In this document: piece by piece, positions 15,511 to 24,559 of the stretch | Layout: each line of letters begins with the position of its first letter | Position numbering within the stretch: position 1 is the first letter of the stretch | Source of the DNA: UBA6115 sp050952935 | Lineage (GTDB): Bacteria; Bacillota; Clostridia; Christensenellales; Aristaeellaceae | Direction: 5' to 3' | Assembly: GCA_050952935.1 (NCBI GenBank) | Contig: JBMNLS010000002.1 | Location: 124,001 to 188,000, forward strand | Length of the DNA stretch: 64,000 nt | Made by a program: the position numbers and the translations under genes | Notes under the pieces: generated by a model | What the model saw: only the letters and a program-made list of their open reading frames with translations | Database searches by the model: none | What the model was told of the DNA's origin: nothing

Positions 15511-17832
15511 ATGCTCGCCTTTGCAGCTAAAAAAATCGCCGCGCAGGCGCAATCTCTCAGGGTCGATTATGAAAGGCTGACGGATAAAGAACTGCTCGCG
15601 GTGATGGATGATTTGCGGGCGCAAACAGCCTCCGGAATATCCCTTAAAAAACGCATGCCGCAAGCCTTTGCGGCTGCCGCTGACAGCTGCCGCCGGCATC
15701 TGGGCCTGACCCCTTATCCGGTGCAGTATTTGGCGGCGGTTTCTTTGGCCGACTGTGAAATCGCCCAGATGAACACCGGTGAGGGGAAGACGCTCACCTC
15801 CATCCTGCCGGCCTGCCTGAGGGCCTTGGACGGCCATGGCGTTCATGTCATCACGGTGAACGAATATCTGGCGAAGCGGGATTTTGACGCCAACCGCCCC
15901 GTTTACGAAGCGCTGGGGTTTTCCGTAGGGCTTTCGCTTTCGGGCATGGGTGTGGAGGAAAAGCAGGCGGCTTACCAGGCGGACATCACCTACACCACGG
16001 CCACAGAAGCGGGTTTTGATTATCTGCGGGACGGCATCGCCATCAAAAAGAATCAGCGTGTACAGCGCGGCTTATATTTTGCCATTATTGACGAGGCTGA
16101 CAGCATTTTGCTGGATGAAGCGGTCACCCCCATGATCCTGTCAGGCGGCGGCGAAGGGGATGTGAAGGACTACATCATCGCCGATACCTTTGCCCGTTAC
16201 CTGAAGCCTAAGGTGTATGTGTCGCTCAGCGATGAGGAGGACATCGACAGCCTGGGCGGGGACTATGTGGTGGATGAGCGGCGCAAAAACGCCATCCTGA
16301 CAAGCGAAGGTGTCAGAAAAGCCGAGCAATACTACCGTTTGGACAACCTCTTTGACTTGGACAACCTCCCCATCCATCACCGTATTTTGCAGGCGATCAG
16401 CGCTTATGGCACCTTAAAAAGGGATGTGGATTACATCCTGCGCGATGGCGCTGTCTGCCTTGTGGACCGCAATACCGGCAGGATCATGGATGGCCGCCGC
16501 TATGCCGCCGGCCTGCATCAGGCGGTGGAAGCCAAGGAAAAGGTGGAAATCCACCAGGAAAGCCGCACTCTGTCCACCATCACTTATCAGAAGTATTTTT
16601 CCCTCTACCATCTGCTCTCCGGCATGACAGGAACTGCCTGGAGCGCCCGGCGCGAGCTGTCTGACACCTATGGGGCCAGGGTGCGCAGGATCCCTCCCAA
16701 TCGCCCATGCATCCGCATTGACCGGCCAGATGCCTATTTCCCTTCCCGGAAAGCGAAGCTGGAGGCGCTGGCGGACCAGGTGATGGCAGCCTGGCAGGCA
16801 AAGCGCCCTGTTTTGATTGGCACGCCCAATGATAAGCGCAGCGAGGAGGTGTCCGCGCTGCTGAGCTTCAGGCAGATTCCCCACCAGGTGCTTAACGCCA
16901 AGCAGGATGCCGATGAAGCCGCCCTGGTGGCGGGCGCCGGAATGCCCGGATCGGTCATGGTCACCACCAACATGGCGGGCCGCGGCACGGATATCAGGCT
17001 GGGAGGGGGCAAGCCCCTTCAGGCTGAAAAGGTCCGGAAATTGGGCGGCGTTTTGGTGCTTGGCACGGAGCGCCAGCGTTCAAGACGGGTGGATGATCAG
17101 CTGATCGGCCGCGCCGGGCGCCAGGGCGATCCGGGGGAAAGCCGCTATTTTATTTCTCCGGAAGATGACATCATGCGCTTGTTTGGAGAGGAAAACAGCG
17201 CAAAGCTCTCCCCCCGCCATGTCCGCAGGGCCCAGTGCCGGGCTGAGCGCATTGACTGCGCCCAGCGCAGAGCCGCTTTGGAAACGGATCAGGTGCTGCA
17301 GGAACACCGGGCCAACTTCCTGAAGGACAGAACATGCCTGATGGAAGGGGGGGATCCAGCTGAACTGCTAAGGCAAATGATTCAAAAGGCCACTAACCTG
17401 CTGATGCGGCAATACCCGGATCCTGCCCATTGTTATGCTGATTTTCGCATCGCGTTTTGCCGGGTGTTTGGCACAGAGACTCTTCCGCCGTGCACGGAGA
17501 AGCCCCGGGCGGAGGATTATGTTAATGGCGCCGAGATGATTCTATTACAAAAAGAGCAGCAGGCGCCCGGGGTGTTTGATGAGCTGGCCCGGGCTGTCAT
17601 GCTGCAGTGTGCCGATGAGGCGTGGTCCTATTTTCTGGAGGAGTTTGAAAACCTGAAAATGGGATATCATCTTATGTCCTTGGGCAAATCAAGCCCCAAA
17701 AGCGTGCTGATCCGGTATAGCAGCAAGGTTTTGGCCTGGGCCAATGAATACATCCTCACAGAAGGCTTGCGGCGCGTATTCTGCTGCAAAATCACAAAAG
17801 CTGACCGTCCGGCCCAGGGCAAGGACAACTGA
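15511..17832 (+). CDS. secA2: Accessory SecA-type preprotein translocase ATPase
   Basis: A 773-residue SecA-family ATPase. It has Walker A (MNTGEGKT), the DEAD-like box IIDEADSILLDEAVTPMILSG in two parts, HVITVNEYLAKRDFD, and the conserved motor motif TNMAGRGTDIRLGGG with GRAGRQGDPGESRYF. It is shorter than housekeeping SecA, and no C-terminal CXCX8CH zinc tail is seen, which fits accessory SecA2-type motors that export a restricted set of proteins. No SecY2 or accessory Sec proteins lie nearby. The ATG is 11 bases after resB with only a weak upstream site, so coupling to resB is likely. Confidence 0.82.
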   Translation: MLAFAAKKIAAQAQSLRVDYERLTDKELLAVMDDLRAQTASGISLKKRMPQAFAAAADSCRRHLGLTPYPVQYLAAVSLADCEIAQMNTGEGKTLTSILPACLRALDGHGVHVITVNEYLAKRDFDANRPVYEALGFSVGLSLSGMGVEEKQAAYQADITYTTATEAGFDYLRDGIAIKKNQRVQRGLYFAIIDEADSILLDEAVTPMILSGGGEGDVKDYIIADTFARYLKPKVYVSLSDEEDIDSLGGDYVVDERRKNAILTSEGVRKAEQYYRLDNLFDLDNLPIHHRILQAISAYGTLKRDVDYILRDGAVCLVDRNTGRIMDGRRYAAGLHQAVEAKEKVEIHQESRTLSTITYQKYFSLYHLLSGMTGTAWSARRELSDTYGARVRRIPPNRPCIRIDRPDAYFPSRKAKLEALADQVMAAWQAKRPVLIGTPNDKRSEEVSALLSFRQIPHQVLNAKQDADEAALVAGAGMPGSVMVTTNMAGRGTDIRLGGGKPLQAEKVRKLGGVLVLGTERQRSRRVDDQLIGRAGRQGDPGESRYFISPEDDIMRLFGEENSAKLSPRHVRRAQCRAERIDCAQRRAALETDQVLQEHRANFLKDRTCLMEGGDPAELLRQMIQKATNLLMRQYPDPAHCYADFRIAFCRVFGTETLPPCTEKPRAEDYVNGAEMILLQKEQQAPGVFDELARAVMLQCADEAWSYFLEEFENLKMGYHLMSLGKSSPKSVLIRYSSKVLAWANEYILTEGLRRVFCCKITKADRPAQGKDN

Positions 17833-17840
17833 TTGATGCC

Positions 17841-19070
17841 TTATTCTTCTTTATCATCCCGCTTGCGGGCAAGGTAGATGTCCAGCTTTTCCTTCATTTT
17901 TTCGGGCATCTCCCGGGAAACGGGGCACTGGGCTGCCTGGGCCATGGCCTCCACAAAGTCGCCGATAAACTGAATATCGCTCACCATGTTGTCCACGCTG
18001 ATCAGTTTCAGCGTGTCATAGCGGTTGTGGATGGTGGCGGTGTTGGCAGGGGCGATGCGGGCAAAGCTGATGGCGGGTATGCCTTTATCGGCAAAGGGGG
18101 TGGAATCGCTGGAATACACACCCTGCCGCGCCTTCAGCCCAAAGCCCTTCATCTGGGACAGATACTGCACATAATGCACCAACTTTTCCTCCGCCGTGGC
18201 GCAGGCGATGAAGCCGCCCATGGCGGAGCCGATCATATCCAGGTTCACGCACAGGGCGATGCTTTTGAGCGCTTCTTCATCCTGGGTGTAGGCCTTGGCG
18301 CCCAACAGCCCCCGCTCCTCTGCCCCGCACCAGATGAAGCGCAGGCCATAGCGGGTCTTCATTTTTGAAAAACGCTTGGCCATGGACAAAAGGCCGATGC
18401 TGCCCGACATGTTGTCATAGGCCCCCTGGGAAAGGGAGGTGGAATCATAATGAGCGGTCAGCGCCAGCCATTCATCCGTCTCTCCGGGCAAATCAAACAC
18501 CACATTGTGGGACTGGCCCTTATATTCCTCCTGCTTCAGCACGATCTTCGCCTGCTTCGCTCCCGCTTCCACCAGGCGCACAGCCTGTTTGGCGTTGATG
18601 TTGACCCCGGGAATTACCCGTCCCTGGCTGACGGAGGCGCGCAGCTCCCGCTGGTCAATATCCTCATTTTGGTGGTGAACATCGCCACTGTAGGTGATAA
18701 AGCCTAGGGCGCCGTTATCCAGCATGTCCTGATAGGTCCAGTGGCGCAGGTAGCCTTCTATCAGCACAATGCGTCCCTTACATTGGCTGAGGGAATAGGC
18801 ATCCTGGTTTCTCAGGTAATAAAGCGGCGCTTCCACGTTGCCGGTACCAGCGCTCAAATACCCCTTGCAGGGGATATCCTGCCCATCGACCATCAGGCGC
18901 GCCTCCTGGATGGTGGCCATGTCCACCTCAAAGGGCACAAGGGCTGCTTTCAGGCCCAATCCCTTTAGATACTCGGTGATATACTCGGCGCAGCGTTTTT
19001 CTTCGGGGCTCCCTCCCGTGCGCACATAGGCGGTGTCCTTAAATATCCGCAGGATGCTTTGTTTGTCCAT
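17841..19070 (-). CDS. M28-family zinc aminopeptidase with PA domain
   Basis: A 409-residue peptidase. Metal ligands expected for M28 are visible: His in ALTAHYDST, Asp in GAYDNMSGS, the Glu pair in GAEERGLLGAKAY, Asp in NLDMIGSAMGG and His in IHNRYDTL. An inserted segment (about residues 85-190) resembles a protease-associated domain. No signal peptide is present, so it probably acts in the cytoplasm on small peptides. It is convergent with secA2 (gap eight bases) and divergent from the antiporter gene. Confidence 0.87.
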   Translation of the reverse strand: MDKQSILRIFKDTAYVRTGGSPEEKRCAEYITEYLKGLGLKAALVPFEVDMATIQEARLMVDGQDIPCKGYLSAGTGNVEAPLYYLRNQDAYSLSQCKGRIVLIEGYLRHWTYQDMLDNGALGFITYSGDVHHQNEDIDQRELRASVSQGRVIPGVNINAKQAVRLVEAGAKQAKIVLKQEEYKGQSHNVVFDLPGETDEWLALTAHYDSTSLSQGAYDNMSGSIGLLSMAKRFSKMKTRYGLRFIWCGAEERGLLGAKAYTQDEEALKSIALCVNLDMIGSAMGGFIACATAEEKLVHYVQYLSQMKGFGLKARQGVYSSDSTPFADKGIPAISFARIAPANTATIHNRYDTLKLISVDNMVSDIQFIGDFVEAMAQAAQCPVSREMPEKMKEKLDIYLARKRDDKEE

Positions 19071-19126
19071 CTCATACTCTCCTTATGAAAATTGCTTTGA
19101 TATAGTAACATAGTTTACCCGCTTTG

Positions 19127-19154
19127 TTGACCTAATCTGCAAATATGTTAAAAT
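19127..19154 (+). promoter_or_regulatory. Candidate promoter of the antiporter gene
   Basis: TTGACC (19127-19132) and TAAAAT (19149-19154) with a 16-base spacer lie about 70 bases before the chosen start codon. Confidence 0.5.
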
Positions 19155-19222
19155 GACCATGTTTCAAGGAGCGTCAGCGTTTGTTCTTTGAAAATCACCA
19201 GACAAAATGGAGCGTAAAGCAT

Positions 19223-20833
19223 ATGCAATATTTAATCATCGGCATTATTCTGATCCTGGCTCTGTTTGCCATTCGGCTGTCAAGCAAGCACGGCATTCCG
19301 GCGCTTCTGCTGTTTATTGTGCTGGGCATGGGCTTTGGCCTGCTGGGGCTGGATTTTGACGACTATGCCTTTGCCGATGGCCTGGCTACGGTGGCGCTGA
19401 TGGTGATCATGTTTTATGGCGGCTTTGGCACCAACTGGAAGATGGCCAAGCCCGTGGCCAAAGAGGCGATTGTCCTGAGCTTTTTTGGCGTGGTGACCAC
19501 GGCGCTGCTCACAGGCCTGTTCTGCCATTTTGTGCTGGGCTTTGAGATGCTGGAGGGGATGCTCATCGGCTCCATTGTGGGCTCCACCGACTATGCCAGC
19601 GTGTCCAATATCCTGCGTTCCAAAAACTTGAACCTGAAATATAACACCGCCCCTTTGTTGGAGCTGGAAAGCGGCTCCAACGACCCCACCGCCTACACCA
19701 TGACCATGGTGTTCCTGTCGGTGATTATGGGGTCAAGCATATCCGTGCCGCTGCTGATTTTTTCCCAGGTGGCGCTGGGATTGCTGGTGGGCTTTGGCTT
19801 CGCCTTCCTCTTTGGGAAATTCCTGGTGCGCGTCAAGGCCTCAGAGGATGGACTGTCCGCGGTTTTGATGGCGGCGGCCATGCTCATCACCTATGCCACC
19901 GCAAATTTGCTTGGCGGCAATGGCTATCTGGCGCTTTATATCCTGGGCATCTACCTGGGCAATATTGAGTTCCGGGGCAAGCGGGATATTGTGTTCTTTT
20001 TTGACGGCTTTACGGAGATCATGCAGATCGCTCTGTTCTTTGTGCTGGGCTTGCTCAGCAATTTCCAGAGCTTCATCAAAACCTTCCCTGTGGCCCTTGC
20101 CATCATGGCGTTTATGACCGTTCTGGCCCGGCCGCTTTCTGTCTGGGGCTTGATGATCCCCTTTAAGCTCAAGCGCAATCAGCTGCATATGATCTCCCTG
20201 GCGGGTATCCGCGGGGCTGCGGCCATCGCCTTTGCCATTTTGGTGGTGAACAGTAGAGCCAAGTTTTCCATGGAGAGTGATGAAATTTATCATATCGTCT
20301 TTGGCATCTGCGTGCTCAGCTCCCTCGTTCAGGGCAGCCTGATGCCGCCGGCGGCGCGCAAGCTGGATATGCTTGACCCCAACGATACGGTGTTGAAGAC
20401 TTTCAACTTCTACCAGGACAAGGCCGAAATTGGTTTTCTGGAAACCGAGATCCATCCCAACAGCTATCTGGTGGGCCACCAGGTGAAGGAATTGCGGCTG
20501 ACCTTTGACTTTCTTGTCGCTAAAATTGAGCGCGATGGCAAGACCATCGTCCCCCGGGGGGATGTGGTGCTGGAGTCAGGGGATATCATTGTCCTGGCGG
20601 GTGAAAAGCACTTTGACCGCAGCGGGCACGATCTGACCGAGTTTACCATCCCCCGCGGGCATGAGTGGGCTGGCCGTTCCATCAGGGATATAGGTCTGCC
20701 GGAAGACAGTTTGATTGTGATGGTGCAGCGCAGCGATGACGATATCATCGTCCCCCTGGGCAATACGTTGCTGCACGAGGGCGACAAGGTCATCATGCTG
20801 AAAACGGAGGGCTCTGAAGCCAAACAAGGCTGA
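19223..20833 (+). CDS. Cation/proton antiporter with two RCK-C domains (NhaP2/KefB-like)
   Basis: A 536-residue membrane protein of the CPA1/CPA2 monovalent cation/proton antiporter superfamily. About twelve hydrophobic segments occupy residues 1-380. The motif GSIVGSTDYASVSNIL and LELESGSNDPTAY are the ion-binding region of NhaP-type transporters. Two cytoplasmic RCK-C (TrkA-C) domains follow, at about 405-470 and 480-530, suggesting potassium as substrate and ligand control. The ATG at 19223 has a GGAGCG site eight bases upstream, better than an upstream TTG at 19181. Confidence 0.87.
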   Translation: MQYLIIGIILILALFAIRLSSKHGIPALLLFIVLGMGFGLLGLDFDDYAFADGLATVALMVIMFYGGFGTNWKMAKPVAKEAIVLSFFGVVTTALLTGLFCHFVLGFEMLEGMLIGSIVGSTDYASVSNILRSKNLNLKYNTAPLLELESGSNDPTAYTMTMVFLSVIMGSSISVPLLIFSQVALGLLVGFGFAFLFGKFLVRVKASEDGLSAVLMAAAMLITYATANLLGGNGYLALYILGIYLGNIEFRGKRDIVFFFDGFTEIMQIALFFVLGLLSNFQSFIKTFPVALAIMAFMTVLARPLSVWGLMIPFKLKRNQLHMISLAGIRGAAAIAFAILVVNSRAKFSMESDEIYHIVFGICVLSSLVQGSLMPPAARKLDMLDPNDTVLKTFNFYQDKAEIGFLETEIHPNSYLVGHQVKELRLTFDFLVAKIERDGKTIVPRGDVVLESGDIIVLAGEKHFDRSGHDLTEFTIPRGHEWAGRSIRDIGLPEDSLIVMVQRSDDDIIVPLGNTLLHEGDKVIMLKTEGSEAKQG

Positions 20834-20866
20834 TTGACTATGAGTTTGCTGATAATGCTCCCGCCC

Positions 20867-20895
20867 TTGACAGGTGGAGCGCTGCAAACTATAAT
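20867..20895 (+). promoter_or_regulatory. Consensus sigma-A promoter of the rpmH operon
   Basis: Perfect TTGACA (20867-20872) and TATAAT (20890-20895) with a 17-base spacer, 68 bases before the rpmH start. Confidence 0.88.
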
Positions 20896-20963
20896 AAACT
20901 GGTTAATATTCCGGTTGCATCGCTTCACGCGCATGCCCGGTGAGGAATGAAGGGGTGTAACAG

Positions 20964-21098
20964 ATGATTCGTACCTACCAGCCTAAGAAGCGTCAGCGCA
21001 GCAAGGAGCATGGCTTCCGCAAGCGCATGTCGACCAGAAATGGCCGCCGTGTGCTGGCCAACCGCCGCCGCAGGGGCCGCAAGGTTCTTTCTGCCTGA
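20964..21098 (+). CDS. rpmH: 50S ribosomal protein L34
   Basis: A 44-residue, very basic protein (starts MIRTYQPKKRQRSKEHGFRK, ends RGRKVLSA) that matches bacterial L34 over its whole length. It is a structural part of the large subunit. It is the first gene of the conserved block rpmH-rnpA-yidD-yidC-jag and is preceded by a consensus promoter. Confidence 0.97.
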   Translation: MIRTYQPKKRQRSKEHGFRKRMSTRNGRRVLANRRRRGRKVLSA

Positions 21099-21190
21099 GG
21101 CGTATTGTCCGTATGTCCGTTTAACCCGCCCATCTGATGGCATACCTGTTGCAGGGGGCGGGTTTTACTTGCGGGTAAGGCGGTGGCAGG

Positions 21191-21526
21191 ATGCAGAAGG
21201 CCCACAGGATCAGAACAAACGGTCATTTCCGCTATGTTTACCGCAAGGGGAAGAAGGCCAGCGGGCAGACCATGGTGGCCTACTATGTGAAGGCCGGGCG
21301 CATGCAGGCGGGGTTTTCCGTGAGCAAAAAGGTGGGCTGCGCTGTGGTGCGCAACCGCATCAAGCGCCGCATGCGGGAGAGCTTCCGCCTGATGATGCCG
21401 CTGCTTCGCCGGGGCAACTATGTGTTTTCCGCCCGGGAAGGGGCGGCCCGGGCCGATTACTGGACGATTAACCGGGAAATGGCCCAGCTGCTGGCTAAAA
21501 CCGGCGCCATGAAGGATTGCCCGTGA
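21191..21526 (+). CDS. rnpA: Ribonuclease P protein component
   Basis: A 111-residue basic protein that assists the RNase P RNA in 5' trimming of tRNA precursors. The family signature is VSKKVGCAVVRNRIKRRMRE. It lies 92 bases after rpmH and its stop overlaps the GTG start of yidD. Confidence 0.95.
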   Translation: MQKAHRIRTNGHFRYVYRKGKKASGQTMVAYYVKAGRMQAGFSVSKKVGCAVVRNRIKRRMRESFRLMMPLLRRGNYVFSAREGAARADYWTINREMAQLLAKTGAMKDCP

Positions 21527-21762
21527 AGCGCCTGATGCTGGGCGCGATCCGCTTTTACAAGCGAGCCATCAGCCCCCACCTGCCGGCGTCCTGCCGCTAC
21601 TATCCGACCTGTTCCCAGTATGCCATGACCGCCATTGAGCGCTACGGCGCCCTGCGCGGGGGATGGATGGGGTTGAAACGCATTCTTCGGTGCAATCCAT
21701 TGCACAAGGGGGGATATGACCCGGTGCCGGAATTGCCCGATGCAGTAATAAGGAGGGATTAA
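21523..21762 (+). CDS. yidD: Membrane protein insertion efficiency factor
   Basis: A 79-residue protein of the YidD family, thought to help YidC/Sec insert membrane proteins. The signature is PASCRYYPTCSQYAMTAIERYG with GWMGLKRILRCNPLHKGGYD. The GTG at 21523 has an AAGGA site seven bases upstream; an in-frame TTG two codons earlier is less likely. It overlaps rnpA by four bases. Confidence 0.93.
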   Translation: MKRLMLGAIRFYKRAISPHLPASCRYYPTCSQYAMTAIERYGALRGGWMGLKRILRCNPLHKGGYDPVPELPDAVIRRD

Positions 21763-21767
21763 CCTCG

Positions 21768-22835
21768 ATGTCAGCCATTACCAACGCACTTCTGACCGTC
21801 ATCCGGTGGATTTACACCATCGTCCACAACCACGGCTGGTCCATCGTCATTTTCACCGTGCTCATCCGTCTGCTGCTGGTGCCTTTGGATGTGCAAAGCC
21901 GCAAGGGCATGCGCAAGATGCAGAAGATTCAGCCGCAGCTGAACGCCCTGCAAAAGAAATACGCCAATGACCGGGCGAAGCTTCAGCAGAAGCAGTCGGA
22001 ATTGATGCGCAAGGAGCGCTACAACCCCATGTCGGGCTGCCTGCCGCTGCTCATCCAGATGCCCATCCTCTTTGCCATGTTCGGTGCCATGCGCGCGGTG
22101 GCCAATGAGAAGATCGTGGAGCAGGTGTTCACCTTCCTGCAGGGGGAGACGCCGGTGTACGAATCCTGGCTGTGGGTGAAGAACATCTTCATGGCAGATA
22201 GCTTCTTTACCCCCATAGCGCCTGACCTCAGAAGCATCCAGATGATCACCAACGATGTTTGGCAGAAGGTGTTTACCGCGCTGGATCCGGCGCAGGTGGA
22301 GCTGATTGTGCAGAACATTCAGCAAAAGGTGCCGGAGTTTGCGGGCGCACTTGATTTTGCCACCAAGGACGCGCTGCAGGTTTCACTGCCCAGCATCCTG
22401 ACCGCCATGCAGGCCATGCCCTCCTATCTGGCGCAGATTCAGCCGCTGCCTGGCTGGGCGAACATGAACTTTTTCCTGTTTTCCGTCACGGTGTACCAGC
22501 AGTTTAACGGCCTGCTGATCCTGCCTGTGGCTGCTGGCCTGTCTCAGCTGCTTATGACCAAGATGAACCCCCAGATGGCCGGACAAAACACAACCGCCCC
22601 TGCCACCACTTCTGGCGCTGCTGGCGCGCAGACGCCCGGCATGGGCAACTTCATGAAGTACTTTTTCCCGCTGTTTTCTGTGTATATCTGCTTAACCAGC
22701 AACGCGGGCTTTGCCCTCTACTGGGTGGTCAGCAACCTGATGGCCACCGGCATGAACTTCCTGATCAACCTGTATTTTGACAGGAAGGAACAACAGGCAG
22801 AGGGCCTGACCAACCAGGAAGGAACAGTTGAATGA
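21768..22835 (+). CDS. yidC: Membrane protein insertase YidC/Oxa1/SpoIIIJ
   Basis: A 355-residue insertase that places membrane proteins into the cytoplasmic membrane. The first membrane segment is followed by the positively charged hydrophilic hairpin (RKGMRKMQKIQPQLNALQKK), then the conserved MSGCLPLLIQMPILFAMFGA and further hydrophobic segments near the C-terminus. As usual in Gram-positives, the long periplasmic domain is missing. A good AGGAGGG site precedes the ATG. The jag start overlaps its stop by four bases. Confidence 0.95.
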   Translation: MSAITNALLTVIRWIYTIVHNHGWSIVIFTVLIRLLLVPLDVQSRKGMRKMQKIQPQLNALQKKYANDRAKLQQKQSELMRKERYNPMSGCLPLLIQMPILFAMFGAMRAVANEKIVEQVFTFLQGETPVYESWLWVKNIFMADSFFTPIAPDLRSIQMITNDVWQKVFTALDPAQVELIVQNIQQKVPEFAGALDFATKDALQVSLPSILTAMQAMPSYLAQIQPLPGWANMNFFLFSVTVYQQFNGLLILPVAAGLSQLLMTKMNPQMAGQNTTAPATTSGAAGAQTPGMGNFMKYFFPLFSVYICLTSNAGFALYWVVSNLMATGMNFLINLYFDRKEQQAEGLTNQEGTVE

Positions 22836-23761
22836 GAGAATACGAAGCAACCGGGCGCACGGTGGAGGACGCTATATCAGCCGCATTGGCTCAAAGCGGG
22901 CTTTCCATTGGCGAGGTGACGGTTGAAATTTTGGAGGAGGGCTCCAAGGGGCTGTTTGGTTTCTTTGGAAGCCGTGAGGCCAGGGTGCGCGTGACGCCTA
23001 ACAAGGCGGAGGAGACCATGAGCGCTGCCCATGAGGTGTTCAAGGACGCGCTGGCTGACAAAAACGCGCCCCGCCGGGAGGAGCGAGCCGCCGCGAAGGC
23101 GGAAAAGGCCGCGGAGCCTGCCCCTGAAAAGCCCGCCCGGCAGCGCAAGACGCGCAAGCGCGCTGGTGAAGCTGCCGTTCCCGCTGCGGAGGTTCAGGAG
23201 AAGCAGCCCCGCGCCAAGCGCCAGCCCAAGCCCAAGGAGACCAAGCCGGTGGAGCCCGTTGCGCCGGCAGAGCAGGCGGAGCTGGGCACCCCGCAGGGCA
23301 TCGCCCAGCAGTTTTTGCGGGATGTGACCAGGCTGATGGGCCTGGAGGTGTCCGTGGCAGTGGCCCGGGATGAAGAGGGCAATGTGCAGGTGACCATGGC
23401 CGGAGACCCTCAGGGCATCCTGATCGGCCGCCGCGGGGAAACCTTGGACGCGCTGCAGTATCTGACCAGCCTCAAGGTCAATCACCGCCGGGAAGAATAT
23501 ATCCGGGTGAGCCTGGACAGCGAAGGCTACCGCAAGCGGCGTGAGGATGCCCTGATCCGCCTGGCCAACCGCATGGCCAACCGCGCCAAACGCACCGGAC
23601 GCCGGGTGCGAATGGAGCCGATGAACCCCTATGAGCGCCGCATTTTGCACAGCGCGCTTCAGGATGTGCCGGGCATTGGCACCCACTCTGAAGGGGAAGA
23701 CCCCAACCGCCGGGTGATCATCACCCCGCTGGAGGGACGGGGAGGAGAGGAAGAAGCCTGA
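22832..23761 (+). CDS. jag: RNA-binding protein Jag/KhpB (Jag-N, KH, R3H)
   Basis: A 309-residue RNA-binding protein. Residues 1-55 form the Jag-N domain (TGRTVEDAISAALAQSGLS and EEGSKGLFGFFGSREARVRV). A long linker rich in Lys, Ala, Pro and Glu (about 80-155) leads to a KH domain with IGRRGETLDALQYLTSL and an R3H domain around PMNPYERRILHSALQ. The family works with KhpA in RNA-mediated control of cell elongation in Firmicutes; the partner is not in the window. Confidence 0.93.
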   Translation: MREYEATGRTVEDAISAALAQSGLSIGEVTVEILEEGSKGLFGFFGSREARVRVTPNKAEETMSAAHEVFKDALADKNAPRREERAAAKAEKAAEPAPEKPARQRKTRKRAGEAAVPAAEVQEKQPRAKRQPKPKETKPVEPVAPAEQAELGTPQGIAQQFLRDVTRLMGLEVSVAVARDEEGNVQVTMAGDPQGILIGRRGETLDALQYLTSLKVNHRREEYIRVSLDSEGYRKRREDALIRLANRMANRAKRTGRRVRMEPMNPYERRILHSALQDVPGIGTHSEGEDPNRRVIITPLEGRGGEEEA

Positions 23762-23769
23762 AGAAAGGT

Positions 23770-23798
23770 TTGACAAGGCAAGGCCCTCTTTGTATAAT
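23770..23798 (+). promoter_or_regulatory. Consensus sigma-A promoter of yceD-rpmF(-valS)
   Basis: Perfect TTGACA (23770-23775) and TATAAT (23793-23798) spaced by 17 bases, about 30 bases before the yceD start. A TTG codon inside the -10 box could extend the frame upstream but cannot be the real start. Confidence 0.88.
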
Positions 23799-23828
23799 AT
23801 TTTCCGTTCGCGGCGGGGAGGGATTGCC

Positions 23829-24356
23829 ATGATGCTAGATGTATCCCAGGCCCTGCGTTTCCCGGGGGAAGCATTCCCCTTCCGGCATGAGGAGAGGCTG
23901 CCTCCCCAGGAGATTCTGGGTGAAGTGGTGAGCTTCCCTGACCCGGTGGTGCTGGAAGGCAGCTACGCCATGACCGATGACACGCTGCTGATCAAAGGCA
24001 GCCTGCACGCCACGGCCCATGCCTCCTGCGCCAGATGCCTTGAATCTGTGGCCCACGCCCTTTCCGTGCCGGTTGAAGAGGTAATCACCCACACGGAGCG
24101 TGCGATACCGATGCCTGAGGATGACCAAGGCATGTGGGAAGAGCAATTTTCTTTCACGGGCTCCGCGGTGGAGCTCAACCCCCTGGCGACCACGCTGGTT
24201 CTCTTGGCCCTGCCCATCCGCTTTCTGTGCAGGAAAGGGTGCAAGGGGCTGCACGAAACCATCCGCCAGGATAAGCACGACAGCCAGAAGGATCTGCCCG
24301 AAGCGCATCCTTTTTCGGCCCTGCAGCAGCTGCTGACAAAGGATCAGGAGGTATAG
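23829..24356 (+). CDS. yceD: DUF177/YceD family protein
   Basis: A 175-residue protein of the YceD (DUF177) family, which is almost always encoded just before rpmF; the plant and E. coli homologues have been linked to 23S rRNA accumulation. The conserved parts are LKGSLHATAHASCARCLE-like text (with paired cysteines), the ELNPLATTLVLLALPIRFLC strand and the cysteine after it. The ATG at 23829 has a GGGAGGG site six bases upstream. It is two bases from rpmF. Confidence 0.88.
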   Translation: MMLDVSQALRFPGEAFPFRHEERLPPQEILGEVVSFPDPVVLEGSYAMTDDTLLIKGSLHATAHASCARCLESVAHALSVPVEEVITHTERAIPMPEDDQGMWEEQFSFTGSAVELNPLATTLVLLALPIRFLCRKGCKGLHETIRQDKHDSQKDLPEAHPFSALQQLLTKDQEV

Positions 24357-24358
24357 AC

Positions 24359-24553
24359 ATGGCTCTGCCAAAAGGAAAAGTTTCTAAAATGCGGGGGCGT
24401 CTGCGCCGCACCCATTACAAGCTGACCGCGCCTACGCTGACGGCCTGCCCCCAGTGTCACGAGATGAAGCTGGCCCACCGGGTGTGCAAAAACTGCGGCA
24501 CCTATAATGGCCGCCAGGTTCTTGTCATCAACGATGACAAGAAAAAGGCCTGA
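24359..24553 (+). CDS. rpmF: 50S ribosomal protein L32 (zinc-binding type)
   Basis: A 64-residue basic protein with the L32 opening MALPKGKVSKMRGRLRRTHY and a complete zinc ribbon CPQC...CKNC, so it is the zinc-dependent form. It follows yceD directly. The valS T-box leader starts within a few bases of its stop and no terminator lies between. Confidence 0.96.
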   Translation: MALPKGKVSKMRGRLRRTHYKLTAPTLTACPQCHEMKLAHRVCKNCGTYNGRQVLVINDDKKKA

Positions 24554-24559
24554 GGAAGG

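Noticed and set aside
23790..23828. Upstream start of yceD
   Set aside because: The codons fall inside the -10 box and 5' leader of a consensus promoter.
22877..23830. Long open frame of 317 codons on the minus strand across jag
   Set aside because: It is the antisense shadow of the GC-rich, Lys/Ala/Pro-rich jag gene; no ribosome site or family motif.
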